Shown: positions 42,828 through 50,489 of the stretch, piece by piece
Layout: each line of letters starts with the position of its first letter
Position numbering within the stretch: position 1 is the first letter of the stretch
Origin: Halonotius pteroides
GTDB taxonomy: Archaea > Halobacteriota > Halobacteria > Halobacteriales > Haloferacaceae
DNA: 64,000 nucleotides
Assembly: GCF_003605635.1 (NCBI RefSeq)
Contig: NZ_QMDW01000005.1
Coordinates: 88,401 to 152,400 of the forward strand
Direction: 5' to 3'
Program-made: the position numbers and the translations under genes
The notes under the pieces: generated by a model
What the model was told of the DNA's origin: nothing
The model's input: only the letters and a program-made list of their open reading frames with translations
Databases searched by the model: none

Positions 42828-43889
42828 ATGCTTAAGCCCGACCCAGTGGTACCGCCTCATAAGCAACTGGTCTCCGTGCCCGACGACACCGTCGAGTGCC
42901 CTATTTGCGGCACGCCGGTCACGCCCAACGGGCTCTGGAGCCACGCGAGTAACGCCCACTCCGACGACGATGTCCACGCTGCGATGCTCGAAGTCCTCGC
43001 CGCGGTCGCCGACGATCTCGGACACACTCCCACCACCGAGGACCTGGACGCATACCCGCGGGCCCCCAGTCACGCCAGCTACGGCAACTGGTTCGGATCC
43101 TATAACGACGCGCTGCGCGCCGCCAACCTCGAGGTCACCCGCACGTCCCACGGTCGGGATGCAACCGACGCCGAACTGCTAGAGCACCTGCAGGCGCTCA
43201 CCGGCGAGCTTGGACACCCGCCGTCGAGCCAGTACATGGACCAGCACGGCCGGTACTCCGCGACCCTCTACAAGACCCGGTGGGGGAGCTGGTCGGACGC
43301 CCTCGCGGCCGCCGACGTCCCGACGCCGGGTTACAGCCGCGCGGAGCTGCGCGAGCACCTGCGCGACCTCGGCGATACCCTGTGCCGGCCGCCCTCGGCG
43401 CCGGAAGTGAACGCCGCCGACGGTCCGTACCATCGGGTGTACCAACAAGAGTTCGGTAGCTGGATTGAGGCGCTGCTGGCCGCCGGGTTCGACGTCGAGG
43501 ACACCCGCGCGAACCACGGCGTCACAGACACGATCCACTCGCCTGGGGCGGGCGGTGGCGACGCCCAGGACACCATCGACTACGGGCCGGGGTTCGACGA
43601 TGCAAAGAAGCGCGCGGTCCGCGAGCGTGACGGCCGGGAATGCCAGCGGTGCGGGCTTGACGAGGACACTCACCTAGCGGCGTTCGACCGGCGGCTGCCC
43701 GTTCACCACATCGAGCCGGCGCGCACCGTCGAGGACCCGCGGGAGCGCAACGATATGCCGAATCTCGTCACCGTCTGTGTGGCGTGCCATACGAAAATTG
43801 ATACGGGGCACGCACCGAATCCAGACCCTGGCGGCGGGCAGACGGCTCAAACGCGACTGGACGGATTCGGCGATGAGGAGTCACAGTAG
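42828..43889 (+). CDS. HNH endonuclease with homing-associated repeats
   Basis: 353 aa from the ATG at 42828. N-terminal zinc finger CPICGTPVTPNGLWSHASNA then H; three tandem repeats of about 60 residues each built on HPPSSxYMDxHGxYS..LYKTRWGSWSDAL (homing-endonuclease associated repeats); and a C-terminal HNH: CQRCGLD, LPVHHIEPARTVEDPRERND, LVTVCVACHTKID. Such proteins cut DNA at specific sites to spread themselves. Codon use is more GC-biased than its neighbours and no leader hairpin precedes it, so it is likely an independent arrival. It sits between the 41733 gene and the H15 operon. Confidence 0.88.
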   Translation: MLKPDPVVPPHKQLVSVPDDTVECPICGTPVTPNGLWSHASNAHSDDDVHAAMLEVLAAVADDLGHTPTTEDLDAYPRAPSHASYGNWFGSYNDALRAANLEVTRTSHGRDATDAELLEHLQALTGELGHPPSSQYMDQHGRYSATLYKTRWGSWSDALAAADVPTPGYSRAELREHLRDLGDTLCRPPSAPEVNAADGPYHRVYQQEFGSWIEALLAAGFDVEDTRANHGVTDTIHSPGAGGGDAQDTIDYGPGFDDAKKRAVRERDGRECQRCGLDEDTHLAAFDRRLPVHHIEPARTVEDPRERNDMPNLVTVCVACHTKIDTGHAPNPDPGGGQTAQTRLDGFGDEESQ

Positions 43890-44063
43890 ACGCCTACCGC
43901 GGGCGGCGAAATCTGCATAGATCATCGGCTGCTGAATATAAGCTCTGTATCTTGCATCGGCTTCTGTATGCATATAATTCAACATTTTCTACCGCTTGCA
44001 CCGCAGTAAATCGGCTGTGAACGATTCTATGACTCCTTTCACATACGAGATCGATTTTACCCT

Positions 44064-44090
44064 GTTTGTGGCCCCCGAGACGGTGGAGGA
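44064..44090 (+). promoter_or_regulatory. Leader hairpin H15
   Basis: TTTGTGGCCCCCGAGACGGT then GGAGGAG, 11 nt before a 17-codon ORF. Confidence 0.7.
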
Positions 44091-44101
44091 GTCCAAACAA
44101 G

Positions 44102-44155
44102 ATGGCAACCACCAGCCGCAGTACAAACCGGCGAATATACGAGGTCGTTAGATGA
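44102..44155 (+). CDS. 17-aa peptide coupled to next gene
   Basis: MATTSRSTNRRIYEVVR, placed at the usual distance after hairpin H15 and ending in a TGA that overlaps the ATG at 44152. Both facts support translation. Basic, unlike most proteins here; possibly a leader peptide. Confidence 0.45.
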   Translation: MATTSRSTNRRIYEVVR

Positions 44156-44427
44156 ACTCCGAATCGGAGTTGCTTGTCTGTCCAGATTGTGGAAACGGAC
44201 GGTTCTCGTGGATCATCCGTCAAGTACAGTTCGGAGCTGTGCATCGCTTTGCGAACGGACATATCGATGTCGAAGTGACAAAGAATGGCCCCATCACCGA
44301 CTCCGATATCGGTGAGAACGGAGTCTTCTGTGTCGATTGCCAGGAATTCCGAACCTATGAGGAACTTGTTCCAGACGACGCCGAGGCGGTTCACCTCAGT
44401 GAAGACGAATTAGAGGGAGACCGCTGA
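44152..44427 (+). CDS. Small zinc-ribbon protein
   Basis: 91 aa with CPDCGNGRFSWIIRQVQFGA and a late FCVDCQEFRTYEEL, a four-cysteine ribbon split by a strand-rich loop. Members of this type are common in haloarchaeal mobile elements; function unknown. It is coupled upstream to the 17-aa ORF and downstream (TGATG overlap) to the 44427 gene. Confidence 0.7.
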   Translation: MNSESELLVCPDCGNGRFSWIIRQVQFGAVHRFANGHIDVEVTKNGPITDSDIGENGVFCVDCQEFRTYEELVPDDAEAVHLSEDELEGDR

Positions 44428-44723
44428 TGGGCGCTCACACGTTTTTCACCCGAGCGAACGGCGAGGACGCCAAGAGCGCGTTTAGCGACGCCGTCGAGGA
44501 CGCCCAGTACCACTACGGCCAGGGTGGATACACCGGGACCATCGCGGAGAAAACCTCGTTCACCCGTATTCCCGACGACGAAGTAGGCGACACCGACCCC
44601 GCCGAGTACGCCAGCCAGCTTATCGACGAACAGGACTCTCGAATCGACAGCAAGTGGGGCCCTGCTGGATGTATTCACGTCGAAGAAGACACGTACCTGT
44701 TCTTTGGCTGGGCATCCGCCTAA
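44427..44723 (+). CDS. Small hypothetical protein of haloarchaeal elements
   Basis: 98 aa. It starts MGAHTFFTRANGEDAKSAFS and ends IHVEEDTYLFFGWASA, with a compact alpha/beta look (a helix AFSDAVEDAQYHYGQGGYTG, then strands). The FFGWAS ending seems conserved in plasmid-borne relatives from memory, but I cannot name a family. Overlaps the zinc-ribbon gene; the GNAT gene follows 15 bp later. Confidence 0.65.
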   Translation: MGAHTFFTRANGEDAKSAFSDAVEDAQYHYGQGGYTGTIAEKTSFTRIPDDEVGDTDPAEYASQLIDEQDSRIDSKWGPAGCIHVEEDTYLFFGWASA

Positions 44724-44738
44724 CGCCTCTCCTTTCCC

Positions 44739-46139
44739 GTGAGTACTCGTCACCACCCCTCGTCCAGAGTGATACGGCCGCTTCGCGCCGGCGACATCAT
44801 CGCGTTCCCCTACCTCAACGCTATCGGGCGATGCACTGGGGACGACTCCATCGGATCCTTCAACTGGTACGTCCCGCCAGGGGGCCCACTTAGTATCGGT
44901 CGCCTCCCCAATCAAGACGAGACTGATGCGATGATCGACTCCGGGGAGATCGTCATACTCGAGACGGAATTCGACTCCCTTGCCGCCTACCACGCCTATC
45001 GGACATACCGCGACTGTGACCCCCGTCTCGTCTCGCCCGGTGGTGCGTCGTCAACGGGGCACCTATCGCTCCGCGCTGAGCGTGGGTCCAGAGTCCGTGA
45101 GCGTGTCAACGGCTTCCTGAAGCACCCCGACGTCGCGTATCAGCACGACCCAGTGACCACGCCCTTCCGAATCGCACTCACTGCCACCTACCAGGACCGA
45201 GAGGTTGCGATGGCGGTCCTCGGACGCCCGCGGGGGCGACACAACGCCGACGGTCGGACGGTCGAACTGTATCGCTTCGCTGCCCACCCTGACCGGCCCG
45301 TGAATACCGGCTCGTGGCTCCTCTCACGCTGTTGTGCGTGGAGTCGCCTGGAAGGATACGATCGCCTGCTTACGTACGCCGGTGTCCAGAACAACAACGT
45401 GGGGACGATGTACCAGGCCGCTGGGTTCGAGCTTCTCGGGACGACGATAGCCGACCGGAGTGACTGGCACTCTCGTGAGGGCCGTGCTGGGGGTGGACGG
45501 TACCGGAAATGGCGCTACAGATACGTCCTCGCCAGTCATTCGATCGAGGCTCGACGGCCCGCCGGTCGCGTCAGTCCCGATCAGGCCCGCCTCACCGACA
45601 AGAACACACCAGCCGGACCTGCGTGTGCCTCTGCCCGCACGCTTGCTCAGGGGGAACTCGTCCAGACCCGGGAGGAGCGTCTGGCTCGTCGAGAAACCAC
45701 CCTCACCCCCGACGCCCGGGCGTTCCTCGATGAGTACGACTGTGGCGAATCTGACGACACCGCACCGCTCGTCGCGTGCTTCGCCTACCGGACGCCAGAA
45801 GACTCCCTGGTTGCCGTACTCTGCCTTCGAGACCACTCCGGGGAGCAGAACACCCGGGACAACACCGAAGCCGTCACGCTGTCCACTGCGAGCGTCCAGA
45901 CCGACGCCCTCGCTTACCCGGTGAACGTGCTTCGGGGACTCATCGCCGACGCCTGTGAGTGGGCTCGGCTCCACGGCTACGCGACTGTCGAGAACTGCCT
46001 CACCGGGAACGTCGCGACCGCCGCAGTCGAGGGAATCGCTGGCCTCGAGATCGACTACGACCATCTTCGTGACCCATCCGTGGAGCCATCCGAACGAGCA
46101 TCCTCGTCGTCGAGCTCCCCTTCTGTGTCTTCCGCGTAG
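44739..46139 (+). CDS. GNAT acetyltransferase-like protein (XF1762/Mom-like)
   Basis: 466 aa from a GTG 15 bp after the preceding gene. Residues about 140-260 look like a GNAT fold: FRIALTATYQDREVAMAVLG, VELYRFAAHPDRPVNTGSWL, SRCCAWSRLEGYDRLLTYA, NNNVGTMYQAAGFELLGTTI. The pattern YQAAGFELLG with a basic tail RYRKWRYRYV recalls XF1762-type GNATs of phages, which are distant relatives of the DNA-modifying Mom enzyme. A second similar but degenerate domain (TPEDSLVAVLCLRDHSGEQN, then NVLRGLIADACEWARLHGYA) follows near residue 340. A role in DNA base modification is possible given the DpdA-like neighbour; this is inference. Confidence 0.7.
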   Translation: MSTRHHPSSRVIRPLRAGDIIAFPYLNAIGRCTGDDSIGSFNWYVPPGGPLSIGRLPNQDETDAMIDSGEIVILETEFDSLAAYHAYRTYRDCDPRLVSPGGASSTGHLSLRAERGSRVRERVNGFLKHPDVAYQHDPVTTPFRIALTATYQDREVAMAVLGRPRGRHNADGRTVELYRFAAHPDRPVNTGSWLLSRCCAWSRLEGYDRLLTYAGVQNNNVGTMYQAAGFELLGTTIADRSDWHSREGRAGGGRYRKWRYRYVLASHSIEARRPAGRVSPDQARLTDKNTPAGPACASARTLAQGELVQTREERLARRETTLTPDARAFLDEYDCGESDDTAPLVACFAYRTPEDSLVAVLCLRDHSGEQNTRDNTEAVTLSTASVQTDALAYPVNVLRGLIADACEWARLHGYATVENCLTGNVATAAVEGIAGLEIDYDHLRDPSVEPSERASSSSSSPSVSSA

Positions 46140-46158
46140 GCGAGGTTTCGTCCGCCAG

Positions 46159-46187
46159 TTTTTGTCGGCGGCGGAGCCGTGCGCCGC
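46159..46187 (+). promoter_or_regulatory. Leader hairpin H16
   Basis: TTTTTGTCGGCGGCGGAGCC then GTGCGCCGCC. The T-run is kept, while the stem changed from C/G runs to GGCGGCG/CGCCGCC. This is a compensatory change that supports a selected hairpin. 28 nt before the start. Confidence 0.75.
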
Positions 46188-46215
46188 CAGCTGACCATCC
46201 TGACGGCCACTTCCT

Positions 46216-47418
46216 ATGGTGAGTTCCAATACCAGTTCAGTCGAGAGCATCGGCCACGGCCAACTCGACCTCTCCACGTACCTCTCGCCGGCGACTCTTG
46301 ACACACTCGAGGACAGACACCGGGCCTCGGGAGGCGAGCATTCCGACCACCGGTCCGAGATCGAGGCCGACAGCAACACCGAACGAGAACGCGAAGAGGA
46401 CGCGCTTCCTATCGAAGTCGCTCGTCGTGCCGAGTACATCGGGTTCCTTCATCGAGCCCCGTTTGCGACTGAGGCATACGCCCTCGGATTCGTTACCGGC
46501 GCTCGCGAGGACTGTCGGATTCAGGATAGCCATCTCCGCAACGTTGACGTCCCGATCCTCATGCTCGACAACGACTTCAATCGGCCCGACCTCGATCGGT
46601 ATCTCACCCGCTTCCGTGAGGTTGAGCCCGAAATCGGTGTCGTTGGCGATGCCCGCACTCCTGAGGAAGCACACACGTTTGTCGACGCCGCCCGCGAACT
46701 CAAATCCGACTACCCAGACGCGACCATCATCATCGTCCCGAAGTGTCGCGAGGCCATCGATATCGTCGCCAACGCTGATATCCCCGGGGAATCGCTCGTC
46801 CTCGGATACGCGATGGGGCGTTCAAATATCAAAGCGTGGCACTTCTCGGATATCGCCAACTGGCGCGGTCACCGTGTGCATCTCCTTGGAGCCAGCCCGA
46901 CGAAGCAATGGCGCGTCATCCAGGAGCTCACCCAACCGAATCTCACAGGGGACCCGCCTGCGGACATCATCGGTCTCGATTGGAACGGCCCGCAGGGTAT
47001 CGCCTACAAAGGCGAATCCTGGTCACGCGACGGGTGGCAAGACGCTGACTTCCTCAGCATCCGTGGGACTGTCCGTCGAAGCCTCCGTGAGATGCGAGCA
47101 TTCTGGGAGGAACGTGGAGTGTGGCCGGCCGAGGGGAAGACGCCAATCGAACGCCTCGAGCCCGCCGTCAAAGAACCGGACGACCCGATCTGGGCTGCCA
47201 ACGGAGGGGATCTCAGCGATCCCGATCCGCTTGGGTCACCCGATGAGTGGGCAGAACTTGTCGACTACGCGGACGAAGACGGGCCCTTTCCCATCGAGCA
47301 GGCCATCGTCGTCACCTACGAAGGCGGGCGCACACTTGCATATCGAACTCAGACAGAGCGCGACTACGTCGAATATTATGAAGGACTCAAGGGCAAGATC
47401 GCGGATAAACGGACGTGA
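46216..47418 (+). CDS. DUF6610-like TIM-barrel protein
   Basis: 400 aa. The first 60 residues are a polar tail. From about residue 75 the order is AEYIGFLHRAPFATEAYALG, VPILMLDNDFNRPDLDRYLT, IGVVGDARTPEEAHTFVDAA, TIIIVPKCREAIDIVANADI, LVLGYAMGRSNIKAWHFSDI and VHLLGASPTKQWRVIQELTQ: repeated strand-helix units as in a TIM barrel related in style to TGT-type enzymes, and similar from memory to haloarchaeal DUF6610. It lies between the GNAT gene and the DUF6884-like gene, in a block with the DpdA-like gene. I take it as a candidate partner in base modification. The assignment is by eye. Confidence 0.65.
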   Translation: MVSSNTSSVESIGHGQLDLSTYLSPATLDTLEDRHRASGGEHSDHRSEIEADSNTEREREEDALPIEVARRAEYIGFLHRAPFATEAYALGFVTGAREDCRIQDSHLRNVDVPILMLDNDFNRPDLDRYLTRFREVEPEIGVVGDARTPEEAHTFVDAARELKSDYPDATIIIVPKCREAIDIVANADIPGESLVLGYAMGRSNIKAWHFSDIANWRGHRVHLLGASPTKQWRVIQELTQPNLTGDPPADIIGLDWNGPQGIAYKGESWSRDGWQDADFLSIRGTVRRSLREMRAFWEERGVWPAEGKTPIERLEPAVKEPDDPIWAANGGDLSDPDPLGSPDEWAELVDYADEDGPFPIEQAIVVTYEGGRTLAYRTQTERDYVEYYEGLKGKIADKRT

Positions 47419-47430
47419 CGGCCGCCCCTG

Positions 47431-47476
47431 TCCTACGTTACAGTACGAATTGTTGGTATCCGAATGTAGCGTAGGA
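47431..47476. promoter_or_regulatory. Operator-like dyad O4
   Basis: TCCTACGTTAC and GTAGCGTAGGA, 24 bp apart, 5 bp before hairpin H17. Confidence 0.7.
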
Positions 47477-47481
47477 CTTGA

Positions 47482-47509
47482 TTTGTCTGGCCCCCGCGCG
47501 GTGGAGGCC
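47482..47509 (+). promoter_or_regulatory. Leader hairpin H17
   Basis: TTTGTCTGGCCCCCGCGCGG then TGGAGGCC, 8 nt before the ATG at 47518. Confidence 0.75.
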
Positions 47510-47517
47510 CACTCAAA

Positions 47518-47751
47518 ATGGAATCCACCACAGACGACAATATCGCCGGACAGCGCATCGCCGACGTTCGTGAAATGACCAGCGAAGAACTTGAACGCGA
47601 AGGCTGGCAAGCCCATGATTGGCAATCGACGGTCGTTCTCGAACTCGAATCCGGGACGATCCTCTACCCGTCGGCTGATCCCGAAGGGAACGCTTTTGGC
47701 GCCATATTCGGCATCGACGCCGACGATACCGCGTTCGCCCTCTACCCCTGA
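47518..47751 (+). CDS. Small acidic hypothetical protein
   Basis: 77 aa with strands STVVLELESGTILYPSADPE and GAIFGIDADDTAFALYP. This resembles a small haloarchaeal beta-protein family found with single-gene leaders, but I cannot name it. Its promoter region holds dyad O4 and hairpin H17. A second gene follows 11 bp later. Confidence 0.7.
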   Translation: MESTTDDNIAGQRIADVREMTSEELEREGWQAHDWQSTVVLELESGTILYPSADPEGNAFGAIFGIDADDTAFALYP

Positions 47752-47762
47752 CCAAATTCATT

Positions 47763-48350
47763 ATGCACATGCTCATCAGAGTCGTCTCCGAAGCCTACGA
47801 CGCCGAAGACGCGACCGGCATCGCCCACGGCCTCTTTGAGGGCGTTGACGCGCCGCTCTACCCGACGTTCGACTACGGCACACTCATGACCGATGGTGGT
47901 CGCTGGAGCGAGTCACTCCCTGACATCTTCCGTGAAGAGGGCTCCGCTCGTGCCGACTCCGAGATCGGGAACGATCTCCTCAAGGGCGCCTGGGTATCAA
48001 CCACTCGCGAACTTGCTCGACGAATGGCTGTCATCCGCAAGGGATTCGAAGAGTACACCGACAAGGAACTCCTCGAAAGCCCCCGTATTGAAGCCGACGT
48101 CGAACCGTGGAACCCTCTCGGCCCCACCCGAAGCGAAGAGGAGTTCATCGACTCCTACTCAACCGACGTCCGGTATGCGATGTACTCTGTCGGTGAATAC
48201 GCCGGCCCGGTCTACTACCTCTACAACGAATACGGAACCGCAATTCGGAGCCAAGCCGAATACGAACAACTTCTTGACGAGATTGCGACCGATGATACAG
48301 GGAACGACGAGTCCTCGTTTTACCTGACGCCCGTCGACGTCCACTACTAA
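47763..48350 (+). CDS. Acidic hypothetical protein
   Basis: 195 aa, not recognised. MHMLIRVVSEAYDAEDATGI, a long helical central part (LARRMAVIRKGFEEYTDKEL), then strands RYAMYSVGEYAGPVYYLYNE. No signal peptide. Follows the 47518 gene by 11 bp, so one transcript from dyad O4. Confidence 0.7.
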   Translation: MHMLIRVVSEAYDAEDATGIAHGLFEGVDAPLYPTFDYGTLMTDGGRWSESLPDIFREEGSARADSEIGNDLLKGAWVSTTRELARRMAVIRKGFEEYTDKELLESPRIEADVEPWNPLGPTRSEEEFIDSYSTDVRYAMYSVGEYAGPVYYLYNEYGTAIRSQAEYEQLLDEIATDDTGNDESSFYLTPVDVHY

Positions 48351-48517
48351 TCCTCACTCCCTTGTCAAACGAATCATGGTTATTATCACAGTCACCCGAT
48401 TATCTATGACGTTGAGTGGCCCGCGGAGGCCGATTCATCCCTAACGGGTGTCAAAATCTCACCGACTGATACACACAGGTCCCGGCGGGGGTGACTCACG
48501 CCGCTCCGAGACGACAG

Positions 48518-49108
48518 ATGCCAACGAGACAGACCACAATCGAGACGATTCAGACTGACGGTGGAGGCCGCGAGGATAGTACTCGAAGTGGTCTCCTCGT
48601 TCGCCGAACTGCCCTCGTCGGGTGTGGCGACGCGAAACACGACGGCTTGCTCCCTGCTCGCGAAAAATACCGTTCGACATACTTTGGCCTCAAGCGCGAT
48701 TTCGCTGAGATACTCTGTGCTCGCTGGTGGATCCTTTCTGCGAAATTCGGACTGCTCTATCCCGATCGCGTCATCGACGATTACGACGTCGCCATCACCG
48801 ACGACGATGTGGACACCGCTCAGTGGGTCGAGGACGTCCGCACGGCGCTCTCTGATGTGGAGTGGCCCGAGACGGCCAAGGACGGTCGGGACATCGTCTG
48901 GGAACTTTACGCACTCGCTGGGAGTGGCTACCTCGAGGCCGCCGACCAGGACGGCAACGCGCTCCGTGTGCAACTTCCCGACGTCACTCCTGAGCACGTG
49001 ACGATCCGGTTTCCATTCGACGACCTTGCGGGGATCGGCTACCAGAATGGGTGGCTCGCCGCGTGTCGTGATTCCGAGTGCGTCGTCGAGACTGCAAACC
49101 ACAGGTGA
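48518..49108 (+). CDS. DUF6884-like protein
   Basis: 196 aa from the ATG at 48518. Key segment: ALVGCGDAKHDGLLPAREKY then RSTYFGLKRDFAEILCARWW, ILSAKFGLLYPDRVIDDYDV. The pattern (GCGxxK, PAxxxYxSxxF, ILSAKxGLL, YDV) is that of DUF6884, a domain repeatedly found with DpdA-type genes and TGT-like proteins in mobile elements. Its biochemical role is not established. The GC hairpin GGTCCCGGCGGGGGTGAC near 48480 may be a variant leader. It completes the block that starts with the DpdA-like gene. Confidence 0.7.
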   Translation: MPTRQTTIETIQTDGGGREDSTRSGLLVRRTALVGCGDAKHDGLLPAREKYRSTYFGLKRDFAEILCARWWILSAKFGLLYPDRVIDDYDVAITDDDVDTAQWVEDVRTALSDVEWPETAKDGRDIVWELYALAGSGYLEAADQDGNALRVQLPDVTPEHVTIRFPFDDLAGIGYQNGWLAACRDSECVVETANHR

Positions 49109-49153
49109 CTCTATAGGATTCTCGTCTTCCGTGGGTTCCGTACGGTGATCGTG

Positions 49154-49630
49154 CTACCCCCCATCAGCCTTCCCCGCATACTTCGAGGTCACCTTCCCTC
49201 GGCTATCTCGATAGACGATGTACCTATAGGGTCCATGGGGGCAACCATCGCATCCTGGCCCACACGGGAGTTTCCGTATCTGGACGTGTCCATATCGGGT
49301 CAGTTCATCCTCTGAGAGTTCCTTCATCTCGTCCGTACTCATTTCTTCGAGCTCTTCTTTCGCTACACGCTGCTCCTCACGAGAGAGGTTCTGCGGTGGT
49401 TTCTTGTCTGCGACTTCACCCTCTCCGGCCGTCTCACTCGGAGACACCGGCCGTTCCTTGTGCTCGATAAGTTCCTCGCAGTAGTCGATGACTCGCTCTA
49501 GATCGTACACAGTCTGTGCCTGCAGGGGCTCCCATACGCGCTTTGCCAGCCCTTCCGGGGGTGCAGGCATCTCTGCGCCCCTTTCTTCAGGGCTGGTGGG
49601 AGCGCCAGCGTCAGGGTCAGGTTCGGGCAT
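49154..49630 (-). CDS. DUF6788-type protein with cysteine motif
   Basis: 158 aa. The C-terminal CGPGCDGCPHGPYRYIVYRD then KVTSKYAGKA matches the short haloarchaeal DUF6788 pattern (cluster of Cys with CPHGPY, then KYxGK). The first 100 residues are helical and acidic. It is the only gene of this block on the minus strand; its ATG lies beside dyad O5, which it shares with the 49729 gene. Confidence 0.72.
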   Translation of the reverse strand: MPEPDPDAGAPTSPEERGAEMPAPPEGLAKRVWEPLQAQTVYDLERVIDYCEELIEHKERPVSPSETAGEGEVADKKPPQNLSREEQRVAKEELEEMSTDEMKELSEDELTRYGHVQIRKLPCGPGCDGCPHGPYRYIVYRDSRGKVTSKYAGKADGG

Positions 49631-49636
49631 GCGTTA

Positions 49637-49673
49637 TCCTACGCTACCTTCGTACTAATAATGTAACGTAGGG
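49637..49673. promoter_or_regulatory. Operator-like dyad O5, divergent
   Basis: TCCTACGCTAC and GTAACGTAGGG with CGTACTAATAAT (TATA-like) between. It separates the divergent genes at 49630 and 49729, so it could act on both. Confidence 0.7.
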
Positions 49674-49691
49674 CCGGCTCACCACTCCCCG

Positions 49692-49718
49692 TTTGTCGTC
49701 CCCCGCTTCGGTGGAGGG
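49692..49718 (+). promoter_or_regulatory. Leader hairpin H18
   Basis: TTTGTCGTCCCCCGCTTCGG then TGGAGGGA, 10 nt before the ATG at 49729. Confidence 0.78.
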
Positions 49719-49728
49719 ACTCATTCCG

Positions 49729-50073
49729 ATGAACACTATCACGACCGCACAGCGCATCTCCACCAGCAGCGACATCGACGCCAGTATCGCCGCCACCCGC
49801 CGTATGCAACACCTCACTGCTGTCGCCCGAGACGCTATCGACGACCCCCAAACGCTTGATATGGATGCACTTGCGAAGGCCGTCGTTAAAGCACTCTACG
49901 ACGCCCACCCCCTCATCCAATTCGAGGACGGCCTGGAACTCGCTGTAATCGTCGAGACGCCTCCCGTCGATTCGTCGACGACGGAAGCGATCGAATACGT
50001 CGTTGCAGACATTTGTTCCCATCTCGATGCGTGGAACCGCTTCGAGCCACCTGCACTCCCTGGTCAAGCATGA
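49729..50073 (+). CDS. Helical hypothetical protein
   Basis: 114 aa from the ATG at 49729, 10 nt after hairpin H18. Helical (MQHLTAVARDAIDDPQTLDM, ALAKAVVKALYDAHPLIQFE) with a C-terminal acidic part. Not recognised. Stop overlaps the next start (ATGA), so the two are coupled. Confidence 0.7.
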   Translation: MNTITTAQRISTSSDIDASIAATRRMQHLTAVARDAIDDPQTLDMDALAKAVVKALYDAHPLIQFEDGLELAVIVETPPVDSSTTEAIEYVVADICSHLDAWNRFEPPALPGQA

Positions 50074-50480
50074 GTTACGATGAATCGCTCCTCAAACAGC
50101 TCCCGCCCGAGAAACTCCTCGATACGCGGAATGTCCGGGTCATCACGCCCGCAATTACGATGATCGAAGAGGCTGCGACCGTTGAACGATACCTCGAGCA
50201 CGAGCGGGCGAACCGTGACAGAGCGGGTATCATCCGCCATCTCACTGACCGAATCGACGGTATCTACGAGGAGAACGGCGAGATCCTGCCCGGAGAACAG
50301 AGTCAAGAACAGGAGATGGAAGGCGAACATGAAGGAGACATCGTGCCCGTTGATGAAGCCGAGACGGTCTCAGCGATGTCGCCACCGGAAGAGTTGCTTG
50401 CGTATATCCATGACCTCGGGAGTGAGTCAGACAAGGAGATTGCTTCATCATTTGACTCACCTATGTGGGATGAGCTCTAA
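50070..50480 (+). CDS. Acidic helical hypothetical protein
   Basis: 136 aa. Helical: VRVITPAITMIEEAATVERY, LEHERANRDRAGIIRHLTDR, then a Glu/Gln-rich loop and a C-terminal helix. Not recognised. Coupled by ATGA to the gene before. The TnpB element begins just after its stop. Confidence 0.7.
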   Translation: MSYDESLLKQLPPEKLLDTRNVRVITPAITMIEEAATVERYLEHERANRDRAGIIRHLTDRIDGIYEENGEILPGEQSQEQEMEGEHEGDIVPVDEAETVSAMSPPEELLAYIHDLGSESDKEIASSFDSPMWDEL

Positions 50481-50489
50481 TTCCCGTTT

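Noticed and set aside
48404..49102. 232-codon minus-strand frame opposite the DUF6884-like gene
   Set aside because: Antisense to a gene with recognisable motifs; no start signal.
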